DNA of 64,000 nt from Diphasiastrum complanatum (taxonomy: Eukaryota; Streptophyta; Lycopodiopsida; Lycopodiales; Lycopodiaceae). A program made the translations under genes and the position numbers. The stretch's first letter is position 1, and each line of letters opens with the position of its first letter. The notes under the pieces are model-generated. The model was not told the origin of the DNA and did not search any database. It worked only from the letters and a program-made list of their open reading frames with translations. Positions 22,655-34,579 of the stretch are shown here, piece by piece. The stretch spans positions 69,647,444-69,711,443 of the forward strand of contig CM055096.1 of the NCBI GenBank assembly GCA_029204225.1, in the 5' to 3' direction.

Positions 22655-23324
22655 TGTTAGAATTAAGCAATTTTCACATGGTTTTTGATGTATCTTTGAC
22701 ATCTATGTGGATCCACGCGTGTGAAGACCTGTCCACACGTGTGAAATGACACTTGTAATATTCAGATCCATTTTGATTAGCTTTCATTTGATTCTAATAT
22801 GACATCTCCTAAATTATAGGAGTTAGGTCCTAGATTGTAGGAATCTAGGAGGTCAACACAAACCACCAATGGATGATGTGGCAAACTTGATAGATCTTAT
22901 CCAAAGTGGATATGGATGAGTACAATGAGTTGTCCCACACGTGCTAGATGTAGCTTAGAGAGAGATTATGATGATTTTGTACTTGATCCATGATGGATCC
23001 ATTATTGAGCTAATGATGAGAAACATTGGTTTGTGAAGCAATCTTGGTGTTTACAATCTCTTAAGCACTTTCTTTGTGGATGAATGCTAAGTAAATGTTT
23101 AGTAAACTATTTCTCTGTTATCAGGCCGCCGTACAGTAGCTGTACTTCACACGTGTGAAGCCGTGGGTCATCATTTTTTATTGTTCTTGCTTGGAAACAC
23201 AAAGATTGTCAAGTAGAAGCTAGATTTGGAAGCTAGTCTTGATATAGATCAAGATCCCAAGCTACCAATCACTCTTTGTGATCATTTGTAGATCAAATTC
23301 AGTCCTTTACTCTGAAATTTGACA
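22655..23324 (+). repeat. 3' LTR of the full-length copia element
   Basis: Same termini as the 5' LTR, preceded by purine-rich AATTGAGGATGAG. It keeps CACACGTGTG near 22734 and TTCACACGTGTGAA near 23145; the first copy has changed to CACGCGTGTG. Confidence 0.95.
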
Positions 23325-26300
23325 GATATGCATGTAGATTTACACATGGAAATGGTCTAATATCCTATCAAACAACTTGACTCTCCTTGAATCAAATAAT
23401 GTGGACATCGTAAACTTTGCCATAACCCTGAGAACTTTGCTTGAAGATTGACTCCTTTGGTCTCTTTGAATATCTTCCAGGCTATCACAAATATGTAAGG
23501 ATCTCACCAACACCCATAAAAAAAATGTAATCCTCTTTTATTAACATGGCACCATCATAACAATCATAACCTGAAATTGGATCTACAAATGTCAACACCT
23601 AATCTCTTGCATCAACACCCATGTTAGAAACATGTACTTCATAAGTAGTTGGCTCCACTTGTGTTGAATCTTTGAATCAAATCAATTTCAATTCTTTTAG
23701 CATTATCATAAGTTACCACATGTGATGGATGGACTTAGCTTAACTACTCCCTCTAGATGTACACTTCATGTTTGCATTCTTGTCTTCAATTAGCATAACA
23801 ACCAATCTCCAAAAATGATACAAATAGAATGTCATCTATGAACCAAATCATATACGCAAGTAATAGAGCATCTCCAATAGAAAGATAAACCCTATGTAAT
23901 ACTTCCTCACACAAACTAGTTGATACTCCTCAAATGCTTTCTCACACTCTATCTCACACGTAGAGTGACTTGCCCAAATAACTTTTTGACCTACAATTGA
24001 ATGATCGTGTGTGTCTTTGGAATCGACTGTATCGATCCTCGAAACTTCGAAGCATGGATCAAGTAATTTATCCTAACACTATGTCATATGCAAACTTCCC
24101 AACTGGTGTATGTCCATCTTTCTACCAATTAAGAGATTCCAACACCTCCATCATAAAATAATTGTCCTAATTATTTTTGACACATATCTACACCAAAATC
24201 ATCCCTCTTGATAAACAAAAGTAGAGATCAAAGTGTTGATCTCACTTGATACAACCACATGAATGATCTACTATGACTTGGATGATATCCATGAAGATAC
24301 TTGATAACCATATAAAACAATAACTTCTATTAATCATAAATCTCAAGTGATATTAGTTCATATAGACAAGCAAGTTTCTACCACATAAACAAGCTACTAT
24401 GGCTTGGATAGAAACACAAACAACAAGACACCCTAGATCTTTGTACTTAATACAAAGTTTTTAAATTGTTCCTTGGTATCTTTGTCTTCCCAAGCCGATA
24501 CAAAGTAGAATGACAACTACACAGCTTGCCACACCTGTCACTTGTAAGAATGAACTTATCATTTGTCACCATGATAAGAAATTTTGAAACAATGAAGCAT
24601 CCTCTTGACTTAAATATCGATTTGCTTATATAGACCCATTGCTATATTTCTCATGCAACTCCCTCTTAGAGCTTTCATCTTTGTCGATTCTAATCTCGAC
24701 TTAAACCTTGTCCAATCTTAGAACTTTTGAAGTTGACCTTCTTATAACTTTCAATCTCCACCAATTATTGATCTTTACCTGAGATCTGAGGCAAACTTCG
24801 CTGGTCTCCTCATGCAGCACAGCTCCTCCTTGTAACACCAAATCTCCTTCCACAAAGCTACCACTCTTGTAGATGAAAATTGAAATTGAGAGCTGGCTAG
24901 GGACACCACCTCCACACCTTGAAGATGGTCGAATCAACAAACATATGATGATTGACTCAGTTCGTGGAATACCTTATGTCTTTAGTATAGAAGAGATATA
25001 CGTACAAATGGAAATGGAGGTAAAGGCGACATGATGGTGCCATGGAGTAGTGATATGGTTAAAATAGAGAAGAGGGTGATTTAACGGTGTAGTAGGTGTG
25101 AGTTTTGAGCAAAAATATCAAATTTGAAAACTATGAACAACTAACTGAAGGATCATACAGCTAAGCCTATTGTACTATCATCCATGAGCTAAACATAAAG
25201 TAAATTACAAGCTCTCCTCCAAAGGACTTGCTAGATAAGTCTCCTAAAAGAACTCAGTTCACTAAATTAATCAATTATAAAGAGAATAAAAGTTAATCTT
25301 TTTATTATGTTTTGAACACCCTCAAGGACATCTTTCAAGTACATACTAGATTGAGTCTACACACTACCACTTGACCCTTGAGCCAATCATCTAAGCTTAT
25401 TCACTTACAATCATCAAAAAAGTAGGGGCTATGGGATGTTTATGGCATCAAAAAAGAGATATGTCAGATAGTAGATTGTATATGTTGAAGACGATGTCTT
25501 GCAACTTTATCTCAACAAAAGTGAATCATTGCAAATATAAATATTGAAAGAGGAACCGCACATATGGTGTGGTGGAAGTCAAAACGAAATAGCCACACTT
25601 ATGGAGTATACATGTCAAACTAGATTTTAAAAAATTTCACATCGTAGACATGGTTGCAATTTTATGGACTCTACTCAACGTAGAGTTGTCCTATGGATGT
25701 TCCTCTTCTTCAGGGACATATTTCATCACATGTTCATGAATCATTGTTTTATATGGCTAGTAACAAAAAAATCGGTTTGCAAAGCTTGTAACATATTTTT
25801 AAAGTTTATTAGACAAATGCCACATAGTGGATACATCTAGTCGCTATTCATACGGGTGATTGGGCTTCCACTCGGTGGATGCCTAATAAGCAGGATGCTA
25901 TGGATAGGAATTTTCTAACTGGATTACTATAATGAAAGATTTGATGAATGCTATGATTGATCTCAAGCGGTTTATTGGAGGATAAGACATCATCTACAGT
26001 TTGCAATAATTTGGTATTATGCACAAACTTAATGAGAGATTCATTGAGCTTAAATGAGCTTCAATACTTACTTTGTTACCTGTTGGCTCGAGAGATCTTC
26101 CCTCAATATATTTCAACTTTTTAAGCACCACTAAATAATGTAGCTTTACTTTGACCTTTTACTCTTGCTAAGGCCATGGCCCATGTCAATCACTACTGCT
26201 ATAAGTATGCAACCTAAAAGCAATTGCCAAACATAATTTGTTACCCTTATTTTTGCCAACTTTCCTACAAAAGTATTTTTGCTAGAGTCTTATGGGCAAG

Positions 26301-27380
26301 TAAAAGGAAGAATCAACTCCGTTGTAGTATAGGGAGGTCGGGAACCTATCTACGTCTCTACGATCCGAGAAGCATGAGTTTGTCATCGATTGCCTCTTCC
26401 AAAGCCCACGATACATCCGATCAGAGGATTAGTACTATAAACAATCCTAGAAAATGTAAGGGAAGGTGTAATGTACTTCTAATCCTTGGCTATTTGTCGA
26501 TGCCATACCCTTCATAGCTCTTGGCCTCTTTGGGTTAACAAAAAGGAAAACTTACCTACGTTGGCCTAAAGCCTTCAGTAAAGATATAACACTCGCGTTA
26601 TGTGTGGCGGCAAGGAGAGGAGGGGAGAGAGGGAGACTAGCTATGAAAGAGCACGGAATTGATATTTGAAACATCAAGGGATGCAAGAGTTACGGATTTA
26701 AAGAGCCTTGGAGCTTGTTAACAGTCGAGTGCCTCAGCTATGGTCCAACTTTTGAGCTGTAACTTTCATTGAAAATTCTGACCAGTGTAAAATCGTGAGG
26801 AGTTATGGGACATGGAACCACTCAAAATTGACAGGAACAAATTGTATTATATCTAAAACTGTAGGTTTACCAGATAAGGGGTAATCATGAACTCCAATTT
26901 TTGTTTGAAACTCTAAACCCATCCATCCCTGATCTCAAATTTCACAACCTATTTTGAAAAATATAGTTGCAGATTAGAAAAAGGTTTACAGTTTTCTATG
27001 TAACTCCAATGCAAACTAATCTAGGGTATCCTAAGCATTCCATTTGAAATTGATTCCATTTACACACTATATTCAAAGAAATTGGAAAACTTGTGTAAAG
27101 TATTTTACACCATTTACAAGGGGAAACAATTCCAAGAGCCAAGTTATGCTTGGTACTCTGGCTCCATTTACACCGCCAAACAAATCAAACTACAGATACA
27201 TTTGAGTGATGGAGTCTTTTTGCTATTTTTTCAGGTGTAATATTTGTGAAAATGACGGAATCTGCCATTCCTTCTAACACAGAATAATGACATATTAATT
27301 CTCCCAAAATGGAAAGCACACATGCGTTTCGGTTTCATATGTAAATACGCAGATTCTGTAGAAAACTGACTTAACAACAA
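23325..27380. other. AT-rich repeat mosaic without recognised gene
   Basis: No intact coding region. 24480-24980 belongs to a repeat also present in pieces at 57360-59750. 25400-26600 has a loose gag-like composition with many stops but no decisive motif. The stretch 26600-27380 before the peroxiredoxin gene shows nothing recognisable. Confidence 0.45.
24480..24980. repeat. Dispersed repeat shared with 57360-59750
   Basis: Blocks such as TCTTAGAACTT(T/C)TGAAGTTGACC, GAGATCTGAGGCA, and GGCTAGGGACACCA(C/T)CTCCACACC occur here in order and again at about 57540, 58793 and 59685. In the second place they are separated by over 1.2 kb and 0.8 kb of other sequence. Confidence 0.75.
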
Positions 27381-27599
27381 TCAAGGCTGCCCTCTACTCT
27401 CTGATGTTTAAGTCAACTATCAAAGCCACAAAAGACATCACAATGCCACCAAACCCCATCTCTTGATCATAGGTAAATTTTTGCAGAAAATGACGGACTG
27501 TGAAGTTCATTCCTTGCTCTGTGAAGATAAAAGCAGATAAGATAATGAATTAACACAACGCAGTATGGCAGGTTGCAAAAGCCCGTTGATCATACATGC

Positions 27600-27605
27600 T
27601 TTATT
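27600..27605 (-). terminator. Candidate poly(A) signal of the peroxiredoxin gene
   Basis: TTTATT on the plus strand gives AATAAA on the minus strand, about 170 bp after the stop codon. Confidence 0.45.
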
Positions 27606-27776
27606 CTTATGAGAGTCACATACATGCACATGGAGGATTCAAACACAAACACTCAGAGACTGCTAAGCACCTAAATTCCATCAGTGTTCCATGGAGAGCA
27701 TTATACCCTAAATTCACAGAAAAGAACATGTAATATCAACTACATAAATTATAATCTACATTCATATCAAAGTAAT

Positions 27777-28442
27777 CTAAATATTTGGCTGTGGGGTTAG
27801 TCGAATATATTCCTTTCCTGAAGGAACAGCAAACGTTTCAAAGCCTTTGGGAAATTTCGCTCGTGCAGCATCGTTGGAAAGAGACGGCAAAACCATGCAC
27901 TTATCTCCGTTCTTCCAATCAACAGGCGTTGCAACGCTGTATTTGGCAGTCAGCTGAAGCGAATCTAGTACTCGCAGCACCTCGACGAAATTTCGCCCAG
28001 TGGTTGCAGGGTACAGAATGGAAAGCTTCAGTTTCTTATCGGGGCCTACGACGAAGACAGCTCTGGCAGTAAGAGGCATTCCTGATGCATCTTTCTCGTC
28101 TGGATCAAGCATACCGAATTTGATAGCAAGCTCTCTCGTTGGATCTGCGATGATGGGATATGAAATCTTGGCATTGGGAGTGAAACTCTCAATGTCCTCG
28201 ATCCACCGCTGATGAGATTCAACATCATTGCAGCTTAGAGCCACGACCTTCACACCTCGCTTCTCGAACTCGGGCAGATAAGCTCCAACGGCACCAAGCT
28301 CTGTGGTGCAGACAGGAGTGAAATCATTAGGATGAGAGAAAAGAATGGACCAATGTCCATCAATGAAATCATGAAACTTAATCTTGCCATAGGTGGAATT
28401 CGCCTCGAAGTCGGGCACTGTATCGCCAAGATGTAGGGTCAT
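27777..28442 (-). CDS. PER1: 1-Cys peroxiredoxin, complete and uninterrupted
   Basis: A 221-residue open frame on the minus strand with ATG at 28442 and stop at 27777-27779. It matches plant 1-Cys (Prx6-type) peroxiredoxins over full length: start LHLGDTVPDFEA, peroxidatic motif NDFTPVCTTELG with Cys45, VVALSCNDVESHQRWI, the conserved Arg in LTARAVFVVGPDKK, GRNFVEVLRVLDSLQ, and the C-terminal VDWKNGDKCMVLPSLS. These enzymes reduce H2O2 and lipid peroxides; in seed plants they accumulate in nuclei and cytosol of embryo and aleurone and in desiccation-tolerant tissue under ABA control. The C-terminus (PSGKEYIRLTPQPNI) is less basic than the nuclear signal of cereal homologues. No intron interrupts the frame. 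No poly(A) tail or target duplication typical of a retrocopy was seen. It is the only intact full-length host gene here. Confidence 0.95.
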   Translation of the reverse strand: MTLHLGDTVPDFEANSTYGKIKFHDFIDGHWSILFSHPNDFTPVCTTELGAVGAYLPEFEKRGVKVVALSCNDVESHQRWIEDIESFTPNAKISYPIIADPTRELAIKFGMLDPDEKDASGMPLTARAVFVVGPDKKLKLSILYPATTGRNFVEVLRVLDSLQLTAKYSVATPVDWKNGDKCMVLPSLSNDAARAKFPKGFETFAVPSGKEYIRLTPQPNI

Positions 28443-28800
28443 GACTGAAACTCAGACGAAATCCCCTCCCAAACCACAATTGCTTCAGAAATATCTCAAA
28501 CTAGGGCAGTTTTGTCCAGCCGATGTTGCTAATTGCACACAGTCTTTCAGGGAGGGATCAAGACACCAGGACGATGATGCTCTAAGAAGTCAGAAGTGAA
28601 GGCTAATCAATCGCTCACAAGTGCTACCCTTTAAAGCTTACTGCAGCGCTGCATGCAAACCGGTGCAAAGCCGCCATCGCGACCACATCCATCTTCCTAT
28701 TCCTTCCAAGAAGTTTCATGATCATAATAATCCGAGTCGGCCTCTCGCACGTTAGCCAACCCTAGGGCGGGGGCGGGAGAAAATATACAAACATGCTTGT
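28443..28800 (-). promoter_or_regulatory. Putative promoter region of the peroxiredoxin gene with RY core
   Basis: The 360 bp upstream of the ATG hold CATGCA at 28652-28657 (GCATGC palindrome, RY-type core bound by ABI3/LEC2/FUS3 B3 factors in seed plants), about 210 bp before the start codon, and a TTTAAA at 28630-28635. Linking these to expression is inference from the known ABI3 control of PER1 genes elsewhere. Confidence 0.35.
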
Positions 28801-28806
28801 GAGATC

Positions 28807-28823
28807 TATATATATATATATAT
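28807..28823. repeat. Short (TA)n tract
   Basis: Seventeen bases of TA repeat followed by T-rich sequence. Confidence 0.9.
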
Positions 28824-31440
28824 TTTTTATTTATTTTTTTAAATGGCCAGCTCAGCGATGATGCGTCATTGCCGTCCTCATGGCCATAGCGATGGCGGTG
28901 GCATAGGCCCAGGGTTAGTTCAACTTATGCATGAATCCCTCACCTTGTATGCAAGTCAAAGTTTTAGTTGAAAATGTCCCGAATCCCCCTTTACTTGAAT
29001 GGCATGTATTATGGAATGGCCAGCGGCCAGGGGCAAGCACCCTCGCGCCTCGCCATTCCACCAGTAAGTTAAGGCCTATTGCCTTGTCATCACTCGTAGT
29101 CTCATCACCTCCCTTTGTGAACCTCACCTTGCAAAATTAGCAAGGTAATGTCTATTATGTATAATAAGTTTCAAGCCCGATGAAATGGGGCGCTTTGCAC
29201 ACTTCATGATACGAATGGACCTTATTCACTTACCATTGGGTTTTCTTTATGGGCCTCACGGGCTTACCGTGGATGCCTCTCTGTGTGGGCCTTACCCAAC
29301 ATACTGAGTGGAGCGTTGCCCGTTCCATTATGTTAATGACACGTGGAAACAGCTCCACACGTGTGAAATCAGATCATGAACATTGTACTCATGATTGATC
29401 TTTATTTACATAAAAAATGTTATTTCTTAATTTTACTTTTTTGGCCTTGCCCTACTTTGCAAAGAGTCCTTAGTAATTATGTTCAATATTGATTGACTTG
29501 CTGGAGTTTTGGCTTTAATTCAAAATAAATCTAGAATTTTTTTATTTATTTGCTTCTTTTGTGTTTGTTTTGTTTTCTTTTTCAAATTAATAAGAGACTA
29601 GTATATTTTCACAAATGTACAATACAATAACCAACTATACAAAGCTGAAATTGTCATCTCCCCAAAGGAGTAAAACTAAACAAAGCTAAAATTAGGACCC
29701 TATGCACACCACGCAAGGAGGTGGTTCACCAGGTGCTAAAAAGCATCTATAAGGCGCAAACCGAAGTGTAGACATGTATCTGCGAAAAGAGGGTTCACAG
29801 AGCAATAAAAAATGTGCTAGTTGCACACCATCCATATCTTCCACATAACTGAAAGCCGACACATGTCAGAAAGTCAAGTGTAAAGGATTCGTGAAGTGCG
29901 AATCGCCAAGAAGGATCAAAGACATAGTAAGAAAAAGTCAAAAGGTTGATTAGATAGTGATTTTGGACCAAAAATTGGGGTTTTTGGACCATAAATGGGC
30001 TATGGAAACCATGTTTGACTTGAATCAGAACTTTTAGTGCTTGCATGCAATGGATTTATAGGGATTTGGATTTTAATGCACAAATTTGTGGATTTCCCCC
30101 ATGAATTTGGGTCAAAATCGGTCAAAATTGGTCAAAAATCATGGTTTTTTTTTATGTTTTTTGGACTAATTTTGGGGTAGATCTCAAAATTCTCAGCCAA
30201 GAATTGGTATGGACGTTTTCAGAGATGTAATGAAGCTTTACCTAGCTTTCATGAAGTTTGGTAGGGATTAGACACCATTAGGGGGCTCAAAACATTCAAA
30301 AATAGTGTATTTTTTATTATCTTTGAGCATGAATACCTCTCAATTGGGGGTCTGAACCTGTTGGTTCTTGTTACAAGCTGAAAGATATGTTGGATTGCCT
30401 CTGATTTGAGCCATCATGCATAGAATTTGGATAGATGTGCATTAGACACCAACATATTGTAGTTTTGCTTGTTGATTTGAGCTTATGATTGCTTGCTGGA
30501 CCAACATATTTTTTGCATGATCTGTGCTCATGACACCAACATATTTTTTGCATGATCTGAGCTTATGATTGCTTGCTGGACCTAGTAGAAGCTTCTATGC
30601 CTCTCTAATGAACCTTAGTAGAGTGCTCATAACTTTTGATCCAAGGCTTTTTGGGTTGGGATGTGTTTTTTGATGATATCTCTCCACAAAAATGTGCCCT
30701 CCTACCTGTTTTTTAGGCATTTAATGCTCTCACATGTGAGGCCATAGGTGAAAGATGACATGGCAAGTGCCTTGTAGACCCACTTTCCCTCCGTACTGTG
30801 CTTTACAGCGACCAATTTGGTGTCCTGTAGAGAAAGTTATGGTCGTCTGAAGTTTGGCAATTTTGAACTAAAATTTGCAAAATTTCGGAATTGTTCTGAT
30901 GCATGCATGCTTGTAAATCAGTATAGTGCTTTCCTGATGATGGAAATGTATGGATAGACCTGTATGCATGCTTAAATGCATGTTGCATGCGTAACCAGTG
31001 ATTTTGATCAGTAGAATTCTTACATGTGTCTATTTTTGGCAATTCTAAATCAAAAAGCAGATTTCCTAGCAACTAGGCCATTTACAAAAAAAATTTACTT
31101 TTTTGAAAAAGTCAGTGCATGTCAAGTTAGTTCCATGCAGGATCTTTTGAGATGATATCGATTTGAGACAGTGGCTGTGTTTTTGCAAAATTGATCTGAT
31201 TAATCGATTTTCACAGTTGGTCCATTTCGAACGAATTTCGAAAATTTTAATTTTTCGTAAAAGTTAGTGGTTGGTCATAAAAAGCGTTGTTGCGTAATTT
31301 GTTCTGATATTGATTTTGCGAAAGTTTGCTCAAGCAAGTGAAAGACCTTGTTGAATGATATTAGCCAGTTATGAAGGTTTTGAACGTTTCACTTCTTGGT
31401 TGATGATTGGATCTTGACTAATTTAAGCAAATTTTGCATG
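28824..31440. other. Unassigned, probably LTR or leader sequence left of the gypsy element
   Basis: No gene recognised. ACACGTGG at 29340 and CACACGTGTG near 29360 resemble the palindromes in other LTRs. A short duplication lies at 30478-30583. The 5' LTR and primer-binding site of the following gypsy element could not be identified, although the leader would be expected here. Confidence 0.4.
30478..30583. repeat. Interleaved short duplications
   Basis: ACCAACATATTTTTTGCATG occurs near 30501 and 30536, and GAGCTTATGATTGCTTGCTG near 30478 and 30558, giving an A-B order repeat of about 80 and 35 bp periods. Confidence 0.8.
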
Positions 31441-31453
31441 TAAGGAAATCAAT

Positions 31454-33305
31454 ATGGCAGACAATAATGCAAATGCAGCTCTAGATGGTCAGGTGCCAAT
31501 GCCTACCTATCTGCAAATTTGTCAGTCATTAAGCCAAGCGCTTAATGAGATAAACAACAGGAACACTTTACGTGATCAACAAATGGAAGTACTGTTAAAT
31601 CAAGTGAGAGCTTTGTCTGCTCTGAATTTGGGCTTTCTGCTTGAACCATTTTTGGGGGAGAAGAAAGAGAAGAAGCCTGAAATTGTGGATGACTGGTTAA
31701 CCAAGTGGACCGGTTATTTTAATCTACACGGAATTCCTGAGGAGAAAAAGATAGAGTGTTATTCTGTTCTTCCGTGGTAAAGCTTCGTTGTAGTGGCGTG
31801 ATTTACAACCTAAACCTACCACATGGGATGAGTTTATAGAGGTGTTCAGAAAGTCGTTTGTGGTTGTGAACGACTCGGATTTTTACCAAAGATTTGTGAA
31901 TTGCAAAATAGGTACTCAGAGTTTGGACTTGTACCTACAAGATTTTATAGATTTGTGGAATAAAGTCCCCTCATTCGATGCAAAACTGGCATTGTGGCAG
32001 GTTATCCTAGGTTTGCCTGCAGATTATCAGAATGAGTGTAAGCGTAACATGCTTCAAACCTTTGATGATGTAGTTCGTGTCGCGAAAGCATACGACTCCA
32101 CGGTTGTGGCATCCAGGAAGCAGTTACAGGCTAATCCGTCTGGATCATCCGGACCCAGCCAAAAAAAAGGGAAGAAAAGAGTTCGTGGAAATAAGAATAA
32201 AAAATATTTTGATGAACCAGATCAAGCTGCATCTGAATTTAGACAAAAGAAAAAGTTGTCCCGGAAAAAGGCTAGAAGGACCAATGTTTGTTTCCATTGT
32301 AGTCAGCCTGGACATGTTATGAAATTCTACCCAAAACGAAAGAAAGGCGTAGCTCAAGTGATTGAGATGCCAGGTAAAGAGAATCTTAAGCTGGAAATTA
32401 ATAAAATTAATTGTGAGTGTGATTGTTCTTTCAGTACTACTTCATTCTTGCCAAATGATTTATTTTGTTTGAAAGGCACTATGAATGGACATGAAGTTAG
32501 TATTTTAGTGGACAGTGGATCTACTCATAATTTCATTAACTCTGGTCTTGTGCAAAGACTCGAACTCAAAACTGAAGCCAGTAACCATAGATATCGAGTA
32601 TATCTAGCTTCAGGAGCGGAGTTGGAGACGTGGGATGCGAAAGTTCCAAGACTCCTTGTTTGGATCCAGGACTATAGAGAGTTAATTGATTTCCATGTTT
32701 TAGATTTAGCACGTACGGATATTATTCTAAGATACGAGTGGTTATTTAATAAGCATCCTGAAATAAATTTTGAGAAGCATATTCTCTCTTTTCAGGAACG
32801 TAAAGAAATAGTTACATTGTTTGGAGACAATTTTGTACATCCATCTGGGATGAGTTCATTTGCTAATGTAATGGAGATTTTTTATTCACATTATGAAGCT
32901 TATTCTTTATTTGCTAAGCCAATTTTGGATTTATCTGAAATGCATCTAAGTAGTTGTGAATTGTCAAAAATTCTTAACTCGGTAGACTTAGATCAGGAGC
33001 AAATTGAGAAGAATAAGTTACTGTTTGAATTCAAAGATGTATTTCCAGAAGAATTACCTCATGGATTACCACTGTCCAGATCGGTAGACCATAAGATTGA
33101 GTTGATTCCTGGTAGTCACCCTATCTCTAGACAACCTTATAGGTTTTCTCAAAAAGAAGAGGTAGAGATTACTAAGCAAATTGAAAATTACCTGAAGATG
33201 GGTCGTATTCAGCCAAGTAAGTTGCCTTGGGGTGCTCCTGTTCTTCTAAAAGCGAAGAAAGATGGAGGCTTCAGGATGTGTGTGGACTACAAAGGGTTGA
33301 ATTAA
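31454..33305 (+). pseudogene. Gypsy gag, protease and RT start
   Basis: ATG at 31454 opens gag (KKPEIVDDWLTKWTGYFNLH); a stop near 31780 and a frame change follow. From 31842 a 487-residue frame covers the gag C-terminus, a Lys-rich stretch, knuckle CFHCSQPGHVMKFY at 32289-32330 whose last Cys is Tyr (TAC), the protease motif ILVDSGSTHNFI, and the RT fingers up to MCVDYKGLN, ended by TAA at 33303-33305. Confidence 0.88.
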
Positions 33306-34483
33306 GTAACTATTAAAAATAAATATCATTTGCCTCGTATGGACGATCTGGTAGATCGATTAGGTGGAGCTAAATACTTCACAAAGATAGATCTTAGAAC
33401 CGGATATCATCAGATTAGGATTCATCCAGGTGACGTGCAGACGAATGGTTTTCGAACGAGATTCGGTCACTATGTATTTCTCGTGCTTCCTTTTGGGTCA
33501 ACGAATGCACCAGCTACATTCCAATAGATGATGAACGATCTTTTCTGTCCATATCTAGGGAAGTTTGTGGTTGTATTCTTAGATGATATTCTCATCTACA
33601 TTAGAACACTTAAGGAGCATTTGATCTTAAGACTGTCTTAGATATTCTCAGATGAGAGAAACTCTACGCTAAGGAATCTAAATGTGAGTTCTTTAAGCAG
33701 GAGTTGTTGTACCTTGGTCATAAGGTCACCCATAGTGGGTTGGAAATTGATGAGAGTAAGGTCAAGACAATGCTTGATTGGCCGATACCGAAGACGGTTA
33801 GAGAAGTTAAATCTTTTCTCAGTTTTACACTTTTCTTTCGTAAGTCAATTGAGGATTATGCTAAAGTCGTGGCACCCTTAGATAATTTGACTAACGGCAA
33901 AGTTAATAAAAAGAAAAAGAGAGGTCAACCTAGCGAGCCTATTGAGTGGAATGATGAATTGAACCAATGCTTTGAGAAAATCAGGCAAATGGTTGCTTCA
34001 GCTCCTGTTTTACAGATCGCAAATCCTGATATAGCTTACGTCGTGCGAACTGACGCAAGTGATTCGGCGATAGGGGCAGTTCTTCTATAGGAGGATAGGC
34101 CGATAGCGTTTGAAAGCAAGAAACTCACGGGGCCTCAGTTGCATTATACAACTCAGGAGAAAGAGTTATTTGTTGTGATACATGCACTTAAAACCTGGAG
34201 GCATTACCTTTATGGTAGTCAGTTTATAGTGTATACATATCACCAATCCCTGAAGTACTTTTGTAATCAGAACGTTCTAAGGGATCGTAAAGCTCGATGG
34301 GCTAAGCTTATGCAGAAATTTGATCATGAGATCCGAGATATCAAGGGCAGCTCTAACCAAGTTGCAGATGCACTTAGTCAGATTGGTGAATTAAATGAAC
34401 TTTCTTTCACCCAGATTTCCACTGATCTATATCTTTCACTGAGAGAAAAATGTGAATCAAATTCTCATTTTGGTCCCATCTGA
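33306..34483 (+). pseudogene. Gypsy RT and RNase H, several stops
   Basis: RT continues in the same frame ([15 protein letters not shown], then [13 protein letters not shown]), stopped by TAG 33525-33527, then VVVFLDDILIY. After a shift, 33704-34090 gives the RT connection and RNase H start (RTDASDSAIGAVLL), with TAG 34088-34090 and then SKKLTGPQLHYTTQEKELF. The usual Asp of the TDHxSL motif is Tyr (TAT at 34238-34240). Confidence 0.88.
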
Positions 34484-34579
34484 AAGATGGTAGAGACAGG
34501 AAAAATTGAGAATGGAATAGAGATCTACTCACAGGGGTCTCAGGTTCCTAGGAAAGATAAGAAGATAGCCTAATAGTTT

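Larger units (their letters stand above)
17402..23324 (+). mobile_element. Full-length Ty1/copia retrotransposon, inactive
   Basis: LTRs of 667 bp (17402-18068) and 670 bp (22655-23324), both TG...CA, are bounded by a perfect 5-bp duplication GATAT (17397-17401 and 23325-23329). Primer-binding site TGGTATCAGAGCC follows the 5' LTR. The order gag, protease, integrase, RT, RNase H defines Ty1/copia. By eye the LTRs differ at roughly 27 sites in 667 (about 4%), mostly transitions, so the insertion is not recent. Coding is broken by frameshifts near 18797, 19680, 21200 and 21578 and by stops at 18893 and 22069. Confidence 0.95.

Noticed and set aside
24701-24940. 79-codon frame on the minus strand
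   Set aside because: Lies in a dispersed repeat, and the split copy at 57360-59750 does not preserve the frame.
25860-26200. Possible gypsy gag
   Set aside because: Loose composition only, with many stops and no zinc knuckle or conserved gag words that I could fix to a frame.
26224-26517. 97-codon frame
   Set aside because: No recognisable domain and no splice or codon support; treated as chance.
28915-29140. Antisense and sense frames of about 70 codons
   Set aside because: Overlapping on opposite strands in repeat-like DNA, no similarity recognised.
30478-30583. CRISPR-like repeat and spacer order
   Set aside because: Only two copies each of two short words in plant repeat DNA; no array.
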